A stretch of DNA of 64,000 nucleotides from Pachysolen tannophilus NRRL Y-2460. Lineage: Eukaryota; Ascomycota; Pichiomycetes; Alaninales; Pachysolenaceae. Shown in pieces: positions 19,076-29,124 of the stretch. The stretch lies in assembly GCA_001661245.1 (NCBI GenBank), contig KV454011.1, positions 393,067 to 457,066 on the forward strand. Reading direction: 5' to 3'. The notes beneath the pieces were generated by a model, which did not search any database, was not told where the DNA came from, and saw only the letters and a list, made by a program, of their open reading frames with translations. Both the position numbers and the translations under genes were made by a program. How positions within the stretch are numbered: position 1 is the first letter of the stretch; every line of letters starts with the position of its first letter.

Positions 19076-20299
19076 TCACTGTTTTTTAGAAATTTCATTA
19101 CCGTCTTCATCATACTCTTTTATATCGCTTTGTAACCTTCTAATAGCCCAATTCTTCCCGATGAATTTAATATCAGGAGCACTAGCACCTTCAGTCAGAG
19201 TATATTCTTTCCAAAAACTTGGACTCTGTAATCTTGAATCTTCTTTTCTAAAACCCAAATGATTGTCTCTAATGTTTAAAACATTTTGTCTAATTTCAGC
19301 AGCTAATCTGCTTCTCAATTCCTTAGCTTCCTTACCAGTTTTCAATCTTTGAGATAAATCATATGGATTTTCAGGATCATAGTATTTTTCACATAAAGCT
19401 TCCCATTCTTTCCTATATTTAAAGATAATATCATCATCTACTGGATCACCAATAGTTAATTTTATTTCAGCACCATAGTTCAGAGGAAGATAACGTTGAA
19501 TAATATCTTCTGCAGCGGATTCAGGAGCAATTTTCTCAAATCCAGTAGCAAAGATTGGTAAAACGATTGGGGGTCTTGTAGCTTCTAATACAAGTCTAGA
19601 TATCCCCCATTTGAAATAACGCATTGAATTTGAATGTGGTTGTTGTAATTGACAAACAAAACCTTCTGGGAAAACATGAACCCATGAAGGTTTTGTTCTT
19701 ATTACAGGAAGTTTATAATCATCAGAATAAAGTTTACTGACTTGTTTTAAAAGGGAACTTTTCACCAATGACAGATCTAAATCTTGTTGTTCTTTCTGTG
19801 CCTGTGATAATACCGCCGATGGTACATATTCTAAATCTAAAGTATCATCTGGTGATAAAAGTCTAATTGTAGCATCTATACTTCCTTGAAATGGACCTCT
19901 ACCAAACCTCTCAGTTGGTAATACTTTACCCAAAGAGAAAAAATAAGTTAAAACTTTATTTTTAAAACAAAGATTTTGTGCTCCAAGACACCATCTAATA
20001 TTATCTATACCCCAATAGTATTTCAATGGTAACATCCCCCACATTGATGGATCATCTACAACTGACATATGATTCATCACCGTGATAAGAGACCTGTTTT
20101 CATTCTTGGACCTCAAGAGAGCAGCATCCAACTTCTCCAAACCTTCAACCTTCGGTGTGTATATGGTATTTAATATTACCTTCGATCCTAATATCATAAA
20201 CATGCATGTAGCATGTGAAGCATATTGCCATAAAATCGAGCTTCTAGGAAACTCTTTTAAAAAATCATCACCTCTTTCTAAAACTTTAGGGAAAGACAT
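19076..20299 (-). CDS. TAZ1: Tafazzin, cardiolipin-remodelling lyso-phospholipid acyltransferase
   Basis: A 407-residue protein (S. cerevisiae Taz1 381). The acyltransferase motif I is NHMSVVDDPSMWG (H-x4-D) near residue 77. Further motifs are FSLGKVLPTERFGRGPFQGS and VHVFPEGFVCQ (motif III, EG). Hydrophobic segments near residues 26-47 fit a membrane-anchoring interfacial helix without a cleaved signal. Taz1 moves acyl groups between phospholipids and monolyso-cardiolipin at the outer leaf of the mitochondrial inner membrane and inner leaf of the outer membrane. An insertion at about 150-185 (LLSPDDTLDLEYVPSAVLSQ onward) and the C-terminal basic/acidic end are less conserved. Confidence 0.92.
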   Translation of the reverse strand: MSFPKVLERGDDFLKEFPRSSILWQYASHATCMFMILGSKVILNTIYTPKVEGLEKLDAALLRSKNENRSLITVMNHMSVVDDPSMWGMLPLKYYWGIDNIRWCLGAQNLCFKNKVLTYFFSLGKVLPTERFGRGPFQGSIDATIRLLSPDDTLDLEYVPSAVLSQAQKEQQDLDLSLVKSSLLKQVSKLYSDDYKLPVIRTKPSWVHVFPEGFVCQLQQPHSNSMRYFKWGISRLVLEATRPPIVLPIFATGFEKIAPESAAEDIIQRYLPLNYGAEIKLTIGDPVDDDIIFKYRKEWEALCEKYYDPENPYDLSQRLKTGKEAKELRSRLAAEIRQNVLNIRDNHLGFRKEDSRLQSPSFWKEYTLTEGASAPDIKFIGKNWAIRRLQSDIKEYDEDGNEISKKQ

Positions 20300-20427
20300 T
20301 GTTCCTTCTATCGCTCTCAGGACAGTCTATAGTTATTAATATTATTATTAATATTATTATTCAGCGCCTCTCAGTCAACCAGTTCCACACATGTTTTCAG
20401 AAAACTAATTAAGCAAAAATTTTTTTT

Positions 20428-20465
<38 letters not shown>

Positions 20466-20481
20466 TTAGAAAAAATACAAA

Positions 20482-20650
20482 ATGCGCACCGCAGTTTAAA
20501 GTAAAATCCAAAATTGCGTATTGCTTGATGCGTACAGCAGATGCGTAAACCTCTTGCTGTATGCATTTGTGTATTGCATTTGTAAATAAAGTGCGGTCCG
20601 CAAGTTAAAAGTGCAAGTGTGTACTGCAAATGCGGAATGTAAATGCGGTT
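20482..20650. repeat. TGCG/GCA-rich degenerate short-repeat cluster
   Basis: Seven TGCG occurrences in about 165 bp (three as TGCGTA, two as AATGCGG), a TGCATTTGT direct repeat (20562-20570, 20575-20583) and an 11-bp palindrome TGCGGTCCGCA (20592-20602). The rest of the intergenic DNA nearby almost lacks CG dinucleotides. Confidence 0.6.
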
Positions 20651-21112
20651 CATTGTATGATCTATTTTTCCTTAAAATGGGACATATATCCAACCAACCA
20701 ATCAATTAATTATACTGAAAAGATATTCAGAATAACTTTAACAAACCGTTGATCTGTTTTGAAAAGAAATACAATTTGCTCATAATAATTGTTTATAGAG
20801 ATCATTACTAGTGTTTATTCCATTCACTGCCTAGCTTCTAATGCCTTGTTGAATTCTTTTTTTTTTTTTTCTTTTCCCCCAGCATAAAACATTTAATTAA
20901 ATTACATCATTATTTAAAAAAAACTACCCCTTTCAACAAAGGTAATTATAAATTGAAGGGAAATCATAATCAAGTTTCGCGTTATTACCGTTTTCATCAT
21001 AGGCGTCGAGAAGAAAAGAGAGAAAAAAAAAAGTAGAAATTACATACCGGACGGTATTAAAGAATGTATAGCAGATCATCGACCTTTTTTTCAAACGTGC
21101 ATCTCGCTAATG

Positions 21113-21136
21113 CAGCATAATTTTAAAATTATGCTG
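21113..21136. repeat. Perfect 24-bp palindrome
   Basis: CAGCATAATTTT followed immediately by its exact reverse complement, without a spacer. It could bind a dimeric protein or form a hairpin in RNA from either strand. Confidence 0.95.
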
Positions 21137-21327
21137 GATTACAATATTACAATAAGATTCTTCTTTTAAACATCTACAATTTAATAAATTGAAAAAAAAC
21201 CTTCAGATTGGAAACCAACGGAAAAAAGATTTTAAGAATTTATATATAAAAAAAAGTTTGAAAAAGGGAACTGTAGAAAAGAATGGGTTTCTTGATGATC
21301 AACTCAAGAAACAGAAGAATTGAAAAG

Positions 21328-21358
<31 letters not shown>

Positions 21359-21430
21359 TTTGTTTTTTTGAAAAATAAAAAAAACTAACCACCCGATTTT
21401 AAAGTCCAAGTTTTAGTCTTCATATTGGCT

Positions 21431-21631
21431 TTAAAAAGTTTCCAATTGAGGTGGAGCTGAAGACAGTGGACCTGAAGACAGCGGAGCCGAAGATAATGGT
21501 GGTTGTGGATCACGCTTGACAAATGAACCATTGGTACAGTTACCATAAGTTTGTTCTTCAACTGGCAGAGATTGGACAAATGAACCAACTAAAGCAACGA
21601 CGCAAAATAATGAAAAGACTCTGAATTGCAT
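21431..21631 (-). CDS. Small secreted peptide precursor with Kex2-like site
   Basis: A 66-residue frame that I do not recognise. Residues 1-21 form a clear signal peptide (MQFRVFSLFCVVALVGSF then VQS). The pro-segment LPVEEQTYGNCTNGSFVKR holds an N-glycosylation sequon (NCT) and ends in Lys-Arg, the Kex2 cleavage signal. What follows is DPQPP, then three LSS[A/G]P repeats and a QLETF end. The Asp-Pro and Gln-Pro pairs after KR are the X-Pro type trimmed by Ste13-like aminopeptidases, as in pheromone spacers. This architecture resembles a peptide-pheromone or other Kex2-processed precursor, but the product does not resemble alpha-factor (no aromatic core). The ATG is followed by a good signal peptide, and poly(A) lies just upstream. 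It may also be a truncated remnant of a longer secreted protein. Confidence 0.5.
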   Translation of the reverse strand: MQFRVFSLFCVVALVGSFVQSLPVEEQTYGNCTNGSFVKRDPQPPLSSAPLSSGPLSSAPPQLETF

Positions 21632-22229
21632 TTTTTTTGATTTTATTTTAAACTCTCTAAATTTCTAAATTTCTATAGTGAATGTAATCTATTGGTAGAT
21701 AAAAACTATAACTGTATAACTTTTATTTACGAAAAGAATTTAAATTTTTTTTATTTTTTTTGAATCAATTAATAGGAATTCTTGAGGTTTTTATATTCTT
21801 TTATTAATTACCTACCTTTATGATTTTTATTCATCCCTTGAGACTCATTTGCTTTGCTGAAATCCATTGAAAAAATTGTTCCTAGGAAACAAAAAAAAGA
21901 AAAGAAACCCCAAAAAGATGAAAGAATAATAAAAAATTTGTAAAGTATATGCAACCATTTATTTCCGGAAAATCTAGAAACTGCTTTAATATAAGCTTTA
22001 TTACTGAGGTTATAAAAGCAGGAGTACTCAAAAAGGTAGGTACACCATCACTTTCAAAGTTTCGAAAGTTTATAGCCTATATTTTTCAGCTCTTACGTTT
22101 CACGATTATCATTTCAGTAAATTTTTTAATTTCTCAAAAAAATTATCTTTAACTATTAAGTTCTATAAAGAATAACTTGCTATTACTCAAAAAAAAAAAG
22201 AAAAAAAAAAAAAAAAAAAAAAAAAAAAA
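21632..22229. other. Upstream region of the peptide gene to the first gap
   Basis: About 600 bases, AT-rich, ending in a poly(A) run at 22189-22229 that borders unknown sequence. The frame at 21949-22152 has no family features. I see nothing else. Confidence 0.5.
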
Positions 22230-22825
22230 NNNNNNNNNNNNNNNNNNNNNNNNNNNNNNNNNNNNNNNNNNNNNNNNNNNNNNNNNNNNNNNNNNNNNNN
22301 NNNNNNNNNNNNNNNNNNNNNNNNNNNNNNNNNNNNNNNNNNNNNNNNNNNNNNNNNNNNNNNNNNNNNNNNNNNNNNNNNNNNNNNNNNNNNNNNNNNN
22401 NNNNNNNNNNNNNNNNNNNNNNNNNNNNNNNNNNNNNNNNNNNNNNNNNNNNNNNNNNNNNNNNNNNNNNNNNNNNNNNNNNNNNNNNNNNNNNNNNNNN
22501 NNNNNNNNNNNNNNNNNNNNNNNNNNNNNNNNNNNNNNNNNNNNNNNNNNNNNNNNNNNNNNNNNNNNNNNNNNNNNNNNNNNNNNNNNNNNNNNNNNNN
22601 NNNNNNNNNNNNNNNNNNNNNNNNNNNNNNNNNNNNNNNNNNNNNNNNNNNNNNNNNNNNNNNNNNNNNNNNNNNNNNNNNNNNNNNNNNNNNNNNNNNN
22701 NNNNNNNNNNNNNNNNNNNNNNNNNNNNNNNNNNNNNNNNNNNNNNNNNNNNNNNNNNNNNNNNNNNNNNNNNNNNNNNNNNNNNNNNNNNNNNNNNNNN
22801 NNNNNNNNNNNNNNNNNNNNNNNNN
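22230..22825. other. Assembly gap (N)
   Basis: 596 unknown bases. The left edge is a pure poly(A) run. Confidence 0.99.
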
Positions 22826-24153
22826 GAGATAAATCCTAAATTCGACTAATATACAATAGATTGAAAGGTTCAAATTTAAATGAAAAACCACTCATTGGGT
22901 TTTTTTACTATTACCACTGTAAAGAGCAACTTGATAACTTTTGTTAAAAAGTATTTCTCTATGACTTTATGACTTCACCTTCATTTTTCCAAACTGTAAT
23001 TTTAAAGTTTCGAGAGAGAGAGATTTTCCTTTAAGCATTTTTTGAGGCAGTGAAAATGCTCAACGAGGAATTTCAAACAAGAAATATTATTATTAACAGT
23101 TTTCACTTTAATACTCGCTTAATATAGAAACTGGTACTAGCTAATACATGAAATAGTTTAAAGTTTCTCTGATTTATTTTCTTTAATGGTTTGGTACCTT
23201 CTATTTTACTCAGAGCAATTTTGCACAACTTGATTTTTCGTCTTTTTTTTTTTTAAAGTTCTAGAAATTGTTTAATATGTAGACTAAGTCAGGAACGATT
23301 ACGGAGGTTTTCGGTCTAATTTGTCTCAATTACCACAAATATTTGACTTAAATTATCAATTATTACTTAATAAATTCAGGAACTGAAAAAAAAAAAAATT
23401 ACATGTATTGATACTTAAGGCTTGATAATTCCCCTCTAATTTCAAAATGTTACTCTTTATCAAGATAATTCTATAACATAATTCATTATAAATTTAGCAA
23501 AAAAAAAAAGAAAAAAATAGTTTCCAGACAAACGCTATTACTGGTAAATTATTAATAGACTTTATTGTAAAAGTATTGTTCAATTAATTCAAATTATTAA
23601 AGTGTGAAAAGAAGGTTATTTTTGAAATATGCACAGCAGTACCTCTTTCGGTGTCCACTCCGAAAAATGTATGATGAGTAATAAAAGCTTGAAAATACTG
23701 CTATAGCAAAAACGAAACAAGTTATTACTCTTTGAATAATCTTTTTTTTTTCTCTTATCGATCTTCGTTCGACCTTGGTTAATTGTAGAAGAAGCGATTT
23801 GCTGTTCTCCCAGGTAATTGTGCCACCATGTTTTTGGGAACTGGCTTTTTTTGAAATTCTAATTAAGAAGATTTTGATCAAAGTAAGATCATCATAGCCT
23901 TGAGGCAATACTAAATTCTCGAAGATCATTCTATTTTATGGTGTTGGGTAAATGAGTTAATTACAAAAATCAATGTCCTTTTGACCAAATGAAATTAAAT
24001 GATAAACTGTACAATACAAGAAAATAAAAAAACTGAAATAAAAAAAAAAAAAAAAAAACAAGACAATAAAAAAACACAGACTTTTAACGTAAATTTCTAA
24101 TTAATAATAGAAAATATGGAAGCAAACAAAGACCATATTTTATTGTGAAATAA
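22826..24153. other. Intergenic region between the first gap and RPA190
   Basis: About 1.3 kb, AT-rich with scattered poly(T) tracts and a short GA repeat near 23011. One ATG-started frame at 23597-23929 is listed separately. No tRNA, LTR ends or transposase-like sequence is visible. Confidence 0.5.
23597..23929 (-). CDS. Hypothetical 110-residue protein with one membrane segment
   Basis: A frame with an ATG start that I do not recognise. Its first 65 residues are polar with a basic stretch (VERRSIREKKKIIQR), followed by one probable membrane segment (VITCFVFAIAVFSSFYYSS) and a short Cys/Arg-rich end. The composition is not driven by homopolymers, unlike most short frames nearby, but there is no promoter or similarity evidence. 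It could be chance or a decayed fragment. Confidence 0.25.
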   Translation of the reverse strand: MIFENLVLPQGYDDLTLIKIFLIRISKKASSQKHGGTITWENSKSLLLQLTKVERRSIREKKKIIQRVITCFVFAIAVFSSFYYSSYIFRSGHRKRYCCAYFKNNLLFTL

Positions 24154-27100
24154 TCAATTAACAGGAGGCATTTTTGCCAAAACATCAAAACTACCGGTAC
24201 CAACTTTTGATAGTTTACCAACAACAATTCTTGAAGATGGTGAATCAAGATCTTCACGGTCGTTATCTAGCACAGCTTTTGTTAAGAACAGACATGTAGT
24301 TTCATAAGACATCTTCATGAATGGAGATGTTGATGAGTCAATACCTTGACGATTAAAAGCCAAATATGTACCTTCCCTGGTCATCATATCACCAATGAGG
24401 TCTAAATGTCTCGAAGAAACTGTAATAGCATAACGACCAAAGACATTATTTATTTCATTGACAATTGTATTTCTAGCAGCTTCGACACCATAGGTTCTTA
24501 AAACAGCAGCAACATCATTTGAAGTTATTCCATTAACATCTACAAAGTCTTCTTGCTCCCACAAGGCTTGGAAATTGACACCTTCAGTAACAAGAACACG
24601 TTTTCCCTTTTCTGGCTCTGGATGAACACATCTACCAATATTTGGAATTTCTCTAACGACAACTTCATTACACAATTGTTCAACAATATTAACCATCAAC
24701 AACTTTTGAGTTTCAGCACTCAAATCAAGCTTGAATTTACACCATGAACCTCTTTCATCATCAAAGTTGAATTTTGATATTAAATGATGTTGAGTAATAA
24801 CCTCTTGTTCTCTGTCCCGAGCAAGTTTAGATAATTTCAATGTTTTGGTTTCCGGTTCATCAATATCCATTTTATCATTAGGCTTTCCATCATTTTCATC
24901 AGATGAGAGATCATCATCAGATGATAAGTTATCTTCTTCGTCAGATGATTTTTCTGCTGCTTTCATCGTCTCCAACTCATCTTCATCAGGACCATCATAT
25001 GAAACAGCTTGTTTAGTGTTTGAACGCAATTTGTCATCATCAGCATCTGCTTCATCTTCCCCATCGTTTGTTTTGACTGGAAGAATACGATCATCACTAG
25101 TTATTTCAGTCTGAGACTTAGGAACAGCCAAACCAATGGTTGGCAAAGACTCAGAATTTGGCTTCTTCTGTTTCTTAACTTCTTTGATAATAGCTGATTC
25201 TAACTGTCTCAAAAATTTAGTCACTATAACATGCTCTAATTCTTGTTTCGAAGAATCATATTCTTGTGCATACTCGTCACAATCATAAAATGTGATACGG
25301 ATTACGTATGAACGTGCAGTTGCACCTCCATCTCCTGAAGCACCTGTTGTCTCTGTAACTGTGACTTTATCAATGAATTCGGCAAGAGTGATTCTTGCAA
25401 CCGATTTACAAAATGTATCTGCTTGTTCATCAGAAACATCATCCAAAATCGGTAATGTCATCTGTGGAGTTTTGATTGAAGAAGAAGCAGTCATAATGAT
25501 TTCTCTCATACGTGGAATACCCAATGTAACATTAGCAGCACCATGTCCTGCAAAATGGAACGTATTCAATGTCATTTGTGTCGAAGGCTCACCAATTGAT
25601 TGCGACGCTATAATACCAACAGCTTCACCTGGATTAATTAAAGATTTCATATATTTCAATTGCATCAAAGCACGGAATTTCTTTTCAGTCAAAGCACCAG
25701 ATTGCTTTGCATCCTTGGAAGATGCAAAAAGGTTAGGATTTTCATCAATGAATTGGTCTAAGTGTTTCTGGAATGATTCTGAAACCGATCCCAAAAATTT
25801 GGATGGATTATATACAGATAAAACCGGATCATATTTATCATCTTGAGAATAGTGAGGTAATGAGCCAATTTTTTTCATGTGTTTACGAACTTTCTTGGAA
25901 TAACGTAATGCTGTTTCGGTATCAAGATGCTCAATCAATTCACCAGGATTGTATTTCTTCAATAAGGAATCATAATTTTCAGCACAAAATTTAAATTCAT
26001 ACATGTGGGACTCTTTCGTTACATCAACAGAATCTCCACCATATAAGAACTGAATCAAAGTACTATCACCATCCCTCACTGTATTATCGTAGCTGACATG
26101 AACACCTTCGAATTGTTTTGTTAAACAACGCTGTAAATAACCTGATCTGGAGGTCTTAACAGCCGTATCGATCAAACCTTCTCTACCCGCCATACAATGG
26201 AAATAATACTCCTGTGGTCTGATACCAGAGTAAAAACGGCCCTTGATGTAACCACCTGCTCTAGCATCAGTCTCAAAAGGTTTGAAAGAAGGTAAAGTCT
26301 TACCACTGACCATAGTAGGAACTCTTCTACCTTCTAAAGCTTGCTGACCTAAAAGACACATAATTTGAGAGACATTAACATTAGAACCTTTAGCACCCGA
26401 TAATGCCATCGCTTGCATAGAATTATATGGGAAACGTTTCATGGTACCTTCAGGAACACATTTAGAGACAACTTGGGAGGTGATAGAGTTTACTTTAGAT
26501 TGTGTGATAGCATCTAAAATTCCAGATTTGATGTCATCCCTTAATATTTCCTCGAGTCGTTTCAATAACTCAGGATCTTGATGATCAATATCAGAGGACA
26601 AATTTGTAACTTCAGCAGCAGCAATACGACCTATTTCTACGGAGGTCTTCAAAATATCATTTCTCCAATTATTACCCTCATCTGTTAATCTTAAATCATC
26701 CATACCACAAGTAAACCCAGTCATAGTGATGTAATTTGTAAACAATCTACCTAAAACTGATAAAGCTTTACCTGCTACACTTGGACCATACACTTCATGA
26801 AGCGAATGAATAATACCAAATTTGGAAGCACCATATTGGGATTTATCCAATATACCACAAATCAATTCACCATTTTTGAATATAACATCGTTCTCAGTAG
26901 AAGATGCACCCCAGTAATCTGATTTTATCTTGTTTTTGGATATCAAATTAACACCTGGCATATCTTCCGGTTTAATATTCAATAAAATAGTAGTGATGAC
27001 TTGTTTACCAGTCCATAAAGGTTCCGGTTTAATGATGGCCGGTCTTACAGTGATTATTCTGTTTCTTGTTGAATGACCATCCTCTGGACGAATACAGCCG

Positions 27101-29124
27101 TAAATTAACTGCTGATATTTTTCCCTAGTGAAAAAAGAGTCCTTGCTTGTTAACCATACACCTGCAGAAATATGATCTTGAATTAAACCTCTTAATGGAG
27201 CACCAGATGTTGGTGTTAAATATTGAGAATCTGTGTTAGCTAAATTCAATGCTTCAGCTTTAGCATTTTCATTTTGGGGGAAGTGCATATTCATTTCATC
27301 ACCATCAAAATCAGCGTTATAAGCACCGGTATTGGCGTAGTGTAATCTTAAAGTTTTTTCTCCTGGCAATACTCTGACCTTATGACCCATCATAGAAGCC
27401 TTGTGCAAAGTTGGTTGACGATTCATGATTACCACATCGTTGTTTTTAATATGACGATAAACTTTTTTATTAACGATATCAGATCCATTTGTTGGTGTCA
27501 ATAATTGATTGGCAATAGCTGTTCTTTGTTCTAAAGTCATTCCTATCAAGGAAACTAAAGAACCATCTTCATTTTGAACATGAAGAGCACCTGGCCAAAC
27601 ATCAGGACCATTTATCACAGCCTGACGAAGTGATGAAACATTATGAGGTGTAACTGGTTCTGGGTATGACAATTTTTTAGCAAAAACTGGAGGAACACCA
27701 ATTTCATTTGTTTCAATCATAGGATCTGGTGAGATCACAGAACGAGCAGCATAGTTGACTCTTTTACCCATCATATGTTTTCTGAATAAACCTTCTTTTT
27801 TCTCCAAGGCTTGTTTAATACCAGGGGTTGGATTTCTTGAAGCATTTTGGTTCTGATTCTTGGAAGAATCGATAAATGCATTAACATCATTTTGTATTGT
27901 GACAAATGCATTCATTAATCTATTAAATAAAATTTTTCTTTCTTCAACAGAAGTTTTCTCTTTTTGTAAAGATGAAATTTGTTCATTTAAATCTCTAATG
28001 AATAAAGACGTTGTTAAAACTTTTGATAATAATTCATTTTGTACGTTTTCATGAACATCATCTCCCAATTTAGTAGGGAGTCTGAATCTTGTTGGAGGTA
28101 CAACTAATGCTTGGATAAAGAAAATATCTGAACTAATTTTTATTTTGTGACTTTGTGGTCTTGAATTAAATAAGTAATAAATGACAGATTGTTCTTTTTT
28201 GAAAACTGATCTTAAGATATTTCTAATTTCAGTAGACAACACATATTTAGATCCTACCTTATGCCTAAGACTTGGCATTGTGTCATTGACCTGTGAACCT
28301 GAACCTGAACCGGATCCATTTTTTAACATATCTCTTCTCAGTAAACCTTTAACTCTATTATTTGCAATTTGTTTATCTTTTAAAGCATTTTCAAAAATTT
28401 TTGTGAACCCATCTTTTCTAAAAGCTGGGGAATACATTCCACAATTATCACATTTTGGTCTACTTAATAATCTTTTATAAAAATCATGAACTAATTTTTT
28501 TCTTTCTTCACCAACGGTGGCCGTGTGTAATCCATACTTGGTTGTAGTACCATTACTAATAGCCTTGGCAATTGATTCGTTGACATACAGCTCTCTACGT
28601 CCCATCAATTCCTTTTCAATTCCGGAATTACCATTTGAAGTATGGAATCCATCTTCTTCTTCACCTTCTTCCGCTTGTGAATCATTCTCATTAGCACCTT
28701 CAAGATGGAAATTATCAATCTCAGCGGCTTCTAATATTAAACCATATTGTAATAATTTCAACTTGCTCTTAATTTTATGCACTTCTAAAGCCTTCAATCT
28801 AAAAGAATGACAATATAAACATGCAGACCTCAAGAAAATGTATAATTGGTTGAAAAACAATGGGTTATACACAGGTACTGGTAATTCAATATGACCTTGA
28901 TGACCAGGACAAAACTTTTCATCCAACCCACAAGTACCACATAAATTCCTCAAAAAAGCTCCCAAAGCTAAATCATACAAACCGCCATTTATAGGATGTC
29001 CTAAATTATCGAAAACTGTAGGGTTTGTTATTTGTTTCGCCGATAATTTTCTGATTTCATTGGCGCTTAATATACCAAAATCAACAGATGTGATTTCAGA
29101 ACCAACTGGCTTCGAAATATCCAT
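24154..29124 (-). CDS. RPA190: RPA190, largest subunit of RNA polymerase I
   Basis: The ATG at 29124 (MDISKPVGSEI) gives 1656 residues (S. cerevisiae 1664); the longer in-frame extension upstream is a poly-Phe artefact of a poly(A) tract and lacks ATG. The clamp zinc site is CGTCGLDEKFCPGHQGHIEL near residue 62, with a second cysteine pair CDNCGMYSP. The catalytic magnesium loop NADFDGDEMN is at 603-612. The bridge-helix and trigger-loop region (GREGLIDTAVKTSRSGYLQR) and the QMTLNTFHFAG segment are intact. The Pol I-specific acidic insertion (SSDEEDNLSSDDDLSSDEN) sits in the jaw, around residue 1390-1425. The enzyme transcribes 35S rDNA in the nucleolus. The promoter has RRPE and PAC-like elements. 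Confidence 0.98.
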   Translation of the reverse strand: MDISKPVGSEITSVDFGILSANEIRKLSAKQITNPTVFDNLGHPINGGLYDLALGAFLRNLCGTCGLDEKFCPGHQGHIELPVPVYNPLFFNQLYIFLRSACLYCHSFRLKALEVHKIKSKLKLLQYGLILEAAEIDNFHLEGANENDSQAEEGEEEDGFHTSNGNSGIEKELMGRRELYVNESIAKAISNGTTTKYGLHTATVGEERKKLVHDFYKRLLSRPKCDNCGMYSPAFRKDGFTKIFENALKDKQIANNRVKGLLRRDMLKNGSGSGSGSQVNDTMPSLRHKVGSKYVLSTEIRNILRSVFKKEQSVIYYLFNSRPQSHKIKISSDIFFIQALVVPPTRFRLPTKLGDDVHENVQNELLSKVLTTSLFIRDLNEQISSLQKEKTSVEERKILFNRLMNAFVTIQNDVNAFIDSSKNQNQNASRNPTPGIKQALEKKEGLFRKHMMGKRVNYAARSVISPDPMIETNEIGVPPVFAKKLSYPEPVTPHNVSSLRQAVINGPDVWPGALHVQNEDGSLVSLIGMTLEQRTAIANQLLTPTNGSDIVNKKVYRHIKNNDVVIMNRQPTLHKASMMGHKVRVLPGEKTLRLHYANTGAYNADFDGDEMNMHFPQNENAKAEALNLANTDSQYLTPTSGAPLRGLIQDHISAGVWLTSKDSFFTREKYQQLIYGCIRPEDGHSTRNRIITVRPAIIKPEPLWTGKQVITTILLNIKPEDMPGVNLISKNKIKSDYWGASSTENDVIFKNGELICGILDKSQYGASKFGIIHSLHEVYGPSVAGKALSVLGRLFTNYITMTGFTCGMDDLRLTDEGNNWRNDILKTSVEIGRIAAAEVTNLSSDIDHQDPELLKRLEEILRDDIKSGILDAITQSKVNSITSQVVSKCVPEGTMKRFPYNSMQAMALSGAKGSNVNVSQIMCLLGQQALEGRRVPTMVSGKTLPSFKPFETDARAGGYIKGRFYSGIRPQEYYFHCMAGREGLIDTAVKTSRSGYLQRCLTKQFEGVHVSYDNTVRDGDSTLIQFLYGGDSVDVTKESHMYEFKFCAENYDSLLKKYNPGELIEHLDTETALRYSKKVRKHMKKIGSLPHYSQDDKYDPVLSVYNPSKFLGSVSESFQKHLDQFIDENPNLFASSKDAKQSGALTEKKFRALMQLKYMKSLINPGEAVGIIASQSIGEPSTQMTLNTFHFAGHGAANVTLGIPRMREIIMTASSSIKTPQMTLPILDDVSDEQADTFCKSVARITLAEFIDKVTVTETTGASGDGGATARSYVIRITFYDCDEYAQEYDSSKQELEHVIVTKFLRQLESAIIKEVKKQKKPNSESLPTIGLAVPKSQTEITSDDRILPVKTNDGEDEADADDDKLRSNTKQAVSYDGPDEDELETMKAAEKSSDEEDNLSSDDDLSSDENDGKPNDKMDIDEPETKTLKLSKLARDREQEVITQHHLISKFNFDDERGSWCKFKLDLSAETQKLLMVNIVEQLCNEVVVREIPNIGRCVHPEPEKGKRVLVTEGVNFQALWEQEDFVDVNGITSNDVAAVLRTYGVEAARNTIVNEINNVFGRYAITVSSRHLDLIGDMMTREGTYLAFNRQGIDSSTSPFMKMSYETTCLFLTKAVLDNDREDLDSPSSRIVVGKLSKVGTGSFDVLAKMPPVN

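Larger units (their letters stand above)
20300..21430. other. 1.1-kb gene-poor region with TGCG cluster and palindrome
   Basis: The TAZ1 upstream region plus the 3' flank of the small peptide gene. It contains ATT repeats (20337-20360), a poly(A) tract (20438-20463), a strongly TGCG/GCA-enriched 170-bp stretch (20482-20650), a perfect 24-bp palindrome (21113-21136) and a poly(A) tract (21329-21353). No tRNA-like T-loop or credible open frame is seen. Short frames at 20405-20705 depend on poly(T) or lack any family features. Confidence 0.5.

Noticed and set aside
21385-21588. A second minus-strand frame over the peptide gene, ending KTWTLKSGG, with some likeness to the W-x-L-K-x-G part of alpha-factor
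   Set aside because: The likeness is only a few residues, the frame has no signal peptide or Kex2 site in the right place, and the overlapping frame has a clear signal peptide.
22177-22891. Frames running across the N gaps here and at 38659-39507
   Set aside because: They are open only because the sequence is unknown.
22826-24153. Searched by eye for tRNA T-loops (GGTTCRA), LTR ends and transposase-like frames
   Set aside because: None found; one GTTCGA near 23768 lacks the flanking T-stem complementarity.
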